Of a stretch of 40,666 nt of DNA, positions 38,953 to 40,666 are shown one piece after another (within the stretch, counting starts at the first letter, position 1; each line of letters begins with the position of its first letter). The position numbers and the translations under genes are program-made. Source of the stretch: Tolypothrix sp. FACHB-123 (GTDB lineage: Bacteria; Cyanobacteriota; Cyanobacteriia; Cyanobacteriales; Nostocaceae); the NCBI RefSeq assembly GCF_014697075.1, contig NZ_JACJRE010000064.1:1-40666 (forward strand). The letters are read 5' to 3'. The notes beneath the pieces were generated by a model, which worked only from the letters and a program-made list of their open reading frames with translations, did not search any database and had not been told where the DNA came from.

Positions 38953-39762
38953 ATGAGTGAATTTACTGCCATAACATGTGACCCAAAAACATTGCAGCCT
39001 GTAGAACCGAGGGTTTACATTGTGGGTGCTGGGCCTGGAGATCCCGATTTATTAACGGTAAAGGCACAAAAACTTCTGGCTGTAGCGGATGTGATTTTAT
39101 TTGCGGACTCTTTGATCCCCGCACAAATTTTGGATCTTTGTCGTCCAGATGCGGAAGTTATTCGGTCGGCGAATAAAACTTTAGAAGAGATTGTACCGCT
39201 GATGATAGAGCGAGTGCGATCGCAAAAATCTGTGGTTCGTCTGCATTCTGGTGACCCCAGTCTCTATAGCGCTATCCATGAGCAAATGTACCTGCTATCT
39301 GAGGCGAATATCCCTTTTGAAGTTATTCCTGGTATTAGCGCCTTTCAAGCCGCAGCCGCTAAATTACAGGTTGAATTAACTGTACCGGGTTTAGTGCAAA
39401 CTATTATTCTTACCCGTATCAGTGGACGGACTGAAGTCCCCGTCAGTGAAGAATTAGCTACACTCGCCGCACATCAAGCTAGCCTGTGCTTATATTTGAG
39501 TGCGCGTCATGTCGAAGATGCGCAAGCCAAGTTACTAGAACATTATCCCAGCGACACCCAAGTAGCAATTTGTTTCCGTGTCGGCTGGCCTGATGAAAAA
39601 ATTCGAGTGGTTCCCTTAAAGGAGATGGCTGACTGTACCCACAAAGAACAGTTAATTCGCACCACACTTTACATTATCAGTCCAGCACTTTCACCAGCAA
39701 CAGGGCGATCGCGTTTATATCATCCTGAACATCAACATTTGTTTCGGTCATCCCATCATTAG
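38953..39762 (+). CDS. cobM: Precorrin-4 C11-methyltransferase
   Basis: A SAM-dependent methylase of cobalamin synthesis, of the tetrapyrrole methylase family. The 269-aa protein has VYIVGAGPGDPDLLTVKAQ (about 21-39), RLHSGDPSLYSA (about 96-107) and EVIPGISAFQAAAA (about 123-136), the expected blocks in order. No cobalamin riboswitch was seen upstream. Confidence 0.95.
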   Translation: MSEFTAITCDPKTLQPVEPRVYIVGAGPGDPDLLTVKAQKLLAVADVILFADSLIPAQILDLCRPDAEVIRSANKTLEEIVPLMIERVRSQKSVVRLHSGDPSLYSAIHEQMYLLSEANIPFEVIPGISAFQAAAAKLQVELTVPGLVQTIILTRISGRTEVPVSEELATLAAHQASLCLYLSARHVEDAQAKLLEHYPSDTQVAICFRVGWPDEKIRVVPLKEMADCTHKEQLIRTTLYIISPALSPATGRSRLYHPEHQHLFRSSHH

Positions 39763-39778
39763 TTAATTGTCAGTAGTC

Positions 39779-39815
39779 AGTAGTTAGTAGTCAGTAGTCA
39801 GTAGTCATTTATCTT
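39779..39815. repeat. GTCAGTA heptamer array
   Basis: About five tandem copies of GTCAGTA, one with a T variant, lie between cobM and the MIF-like gene. Confidence 0.85.
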
Positions 39816-39876
39816 ATGCGACTCTCAGGTTCGGTAAACTAAATACTATTGACTGTTGATTATTGAATTTTTGACT

Positions 39877-40230
39877 ATGCCATTAATTAAAGTACAAACT
39901 TCTGTATCTACGCCGGAAAAATCTGAAGTTGAAGCAATGCTGTTAAGCTTATCGGCAAAATTAGCCAAGCACTTGGGAAAACCGGAATCTTATGTAATGA
40001 CGGCTTTTGAACCGGAAATTCCCATGACATTTGCTGGAACTACAGACCCTGTTTGCTATATTGAAATTAAAAGTATCGGCTCAATGAAACCTGACCAAAC
40101 TCAAAGTATGAGTCAGGATTTTTGTCAACAAATTAACCAATCTCTAGGTATACCAAAAAATCGTATTTACATTGAATTTGCAGACAGCAAAGGTGCGATG
40201 TGGGGTTGGAATGGTACAACCTTTGGTTAG
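39877..40230 (+). CDS. MIF-like tautomerase-superfamily protein
   Basis: A 117-aa protein resembling macrophage migration inhibitory factor and phenylpyruvate tautomerase. It has Pro2 after the initiator Met (MPLIKVQTSV), the catalytic proline of the superfamily. KHLGKPESYVMTAFEP, FAGTTDPVCYIEIKSIG and the end KGAMWGWNGTTFG match the family. The ATG at 39877 is needed to place Pro2; an earlier frame start at 39856 would bury it. Confidence 0.92.
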   Translation: MPLIKVQTSVSTPEKSEVEAMLLSLSAKLAKHLGKPESYVMTAFEPEIPMTFAGTTDPVCYIEIKSIGSMKPDQTQSMSQDFCQQINQSLGIPKNRIYIEFADSKGAMWGWNGTTFG

Positions 40231-40263
40231 ATACTGATTTAATTACAACTGATAAAACTTACA

Positions 40264-40318
40264 GGGGATAAGCACATATTACACGTAAATCAGTAGTGCT
40301 TTATCTCCCTATTTTTTT
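40264..40318 (+). terminator. Putative terminator after the MIF-like gene
   Basis: GGGGATAAGCAC (40264-40275) pairs with GTGCTTTATCTCCC (40296-40309) with one bulge, and is followed by a T-rich run at 40312-40318. Beyond it, 40320-40666 shows no gene or clear repeat. Confidence 0.65.
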
Positions 40319-40666
40319 ATTAATCCTTAATTTTATTAATTAATTTAGGTATTATAACTCAATAAAAGTGATAGGAATCACATTGATTTGATATATCAAA
40401 AGCATCTGACTGTTTAACTCAGAATAGCTATAGAAGCCAGCTAGTTTCTCTCGTTTGGTTATTGTCAGTAATTTATAGAAATAATTACCTAATTACATTG
40501 AAAACTGTTTATATGAGCAATTTCTAGGGAACACTATAATCAGTAGCTCCTGAGAATTTATTAATTGGTTCTTTAGTACTTGTTATGCTAAACTAACAAT
40601 CAAAATGCCAGTTTAACAAGCATCTAATTCGGAAGTTTTCAAAGTTTCTAAATCCATAAGCCGAGC

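Overview
The window comes from a filamentous, probably heterocyst-forming cyanobacterium (Nostoc/Calothrix/Tolypothrix type). Genes for PsaE, Psb28 and NdhO show oxygenic photosynthesis. GCGATCGC (HIP1) sites are everywhere, and intergenic spaces are full of heptamer tandem arrays and the 'ctctgcgtcc...aaccgcaaaggcg' type of inverted repeat common in these genomes. Most of the window is ordinary chromosomal housekeeping.

Region 1 (about 1-6200) is the most unusual. All on the + strand lie a ribosomal L7/L12 paralogue, a structured leader, a Ro60/TROVE-like protein with a vWA domain, a structured RNA at 4293-4498, an unrecognised 276-aa protein, and a ThiF/E1-like adenylating enzyme. The RNA copies two separate pieces of 23S rRNA: the 12-nt sarcin-ricin loop, exact, and a gap-free 58-nt version of the L11-binding GTPase-associated centre whose helix is kept by compensatory changes. 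Both are enclosed in two long closing helices. A stalk-protein paralogue, a Ro-like RNA chaperone and an RNA imitating the translation-factor binding site suggest an undescribed RNA-protein system that mimics or monitors this ribosome site. The local ribosome-binding sites of the first three proteins can each be hidden in a hairpin. A minus-strand toxin-antitoxin pair has landed in the middle of the locus. Its PIN toxin gene is broken twice, by an intact 1185-bp IS630-type element and by a one-base frameshift.

Region 2 (6200-9720) holds leuC-leuD on the minus strand, separated and flanked by tandem repeats, and an alpha/beta-hydrolase-like gene. Region 3 (10195-14338) is a compact minus-strand operon of a small winged-helix-like protein, a large P-loop ATPase and a PD-(D/E)XK nuclease-like protein, a candidate defence cassette. 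Region 4 (14800-29300) holds a lipoprotein plus a DPYGDP-repeat protein, mdh, ndhO, mutM with an in-frame repeat insertion, psaE, a fibrillin-family gene, a DUF3134-like gene, mraY, moaB/mogA, psb28, dtd, a His-rich CobW/G3E GTPase, cysS and a tldD/pmbA pair. Region 5 (29450-40666) holds a haem-oxygenase-fold protein, a two-gene histidine kinase system, two membrane proteins, a coiled-coil protein overlapping coaD, lgt, cobM and a MIF-like protein.

No complete rRNA, no tRNA and no CRISPR array was seen. All family names come from reading the translated sequences; no database search was run.
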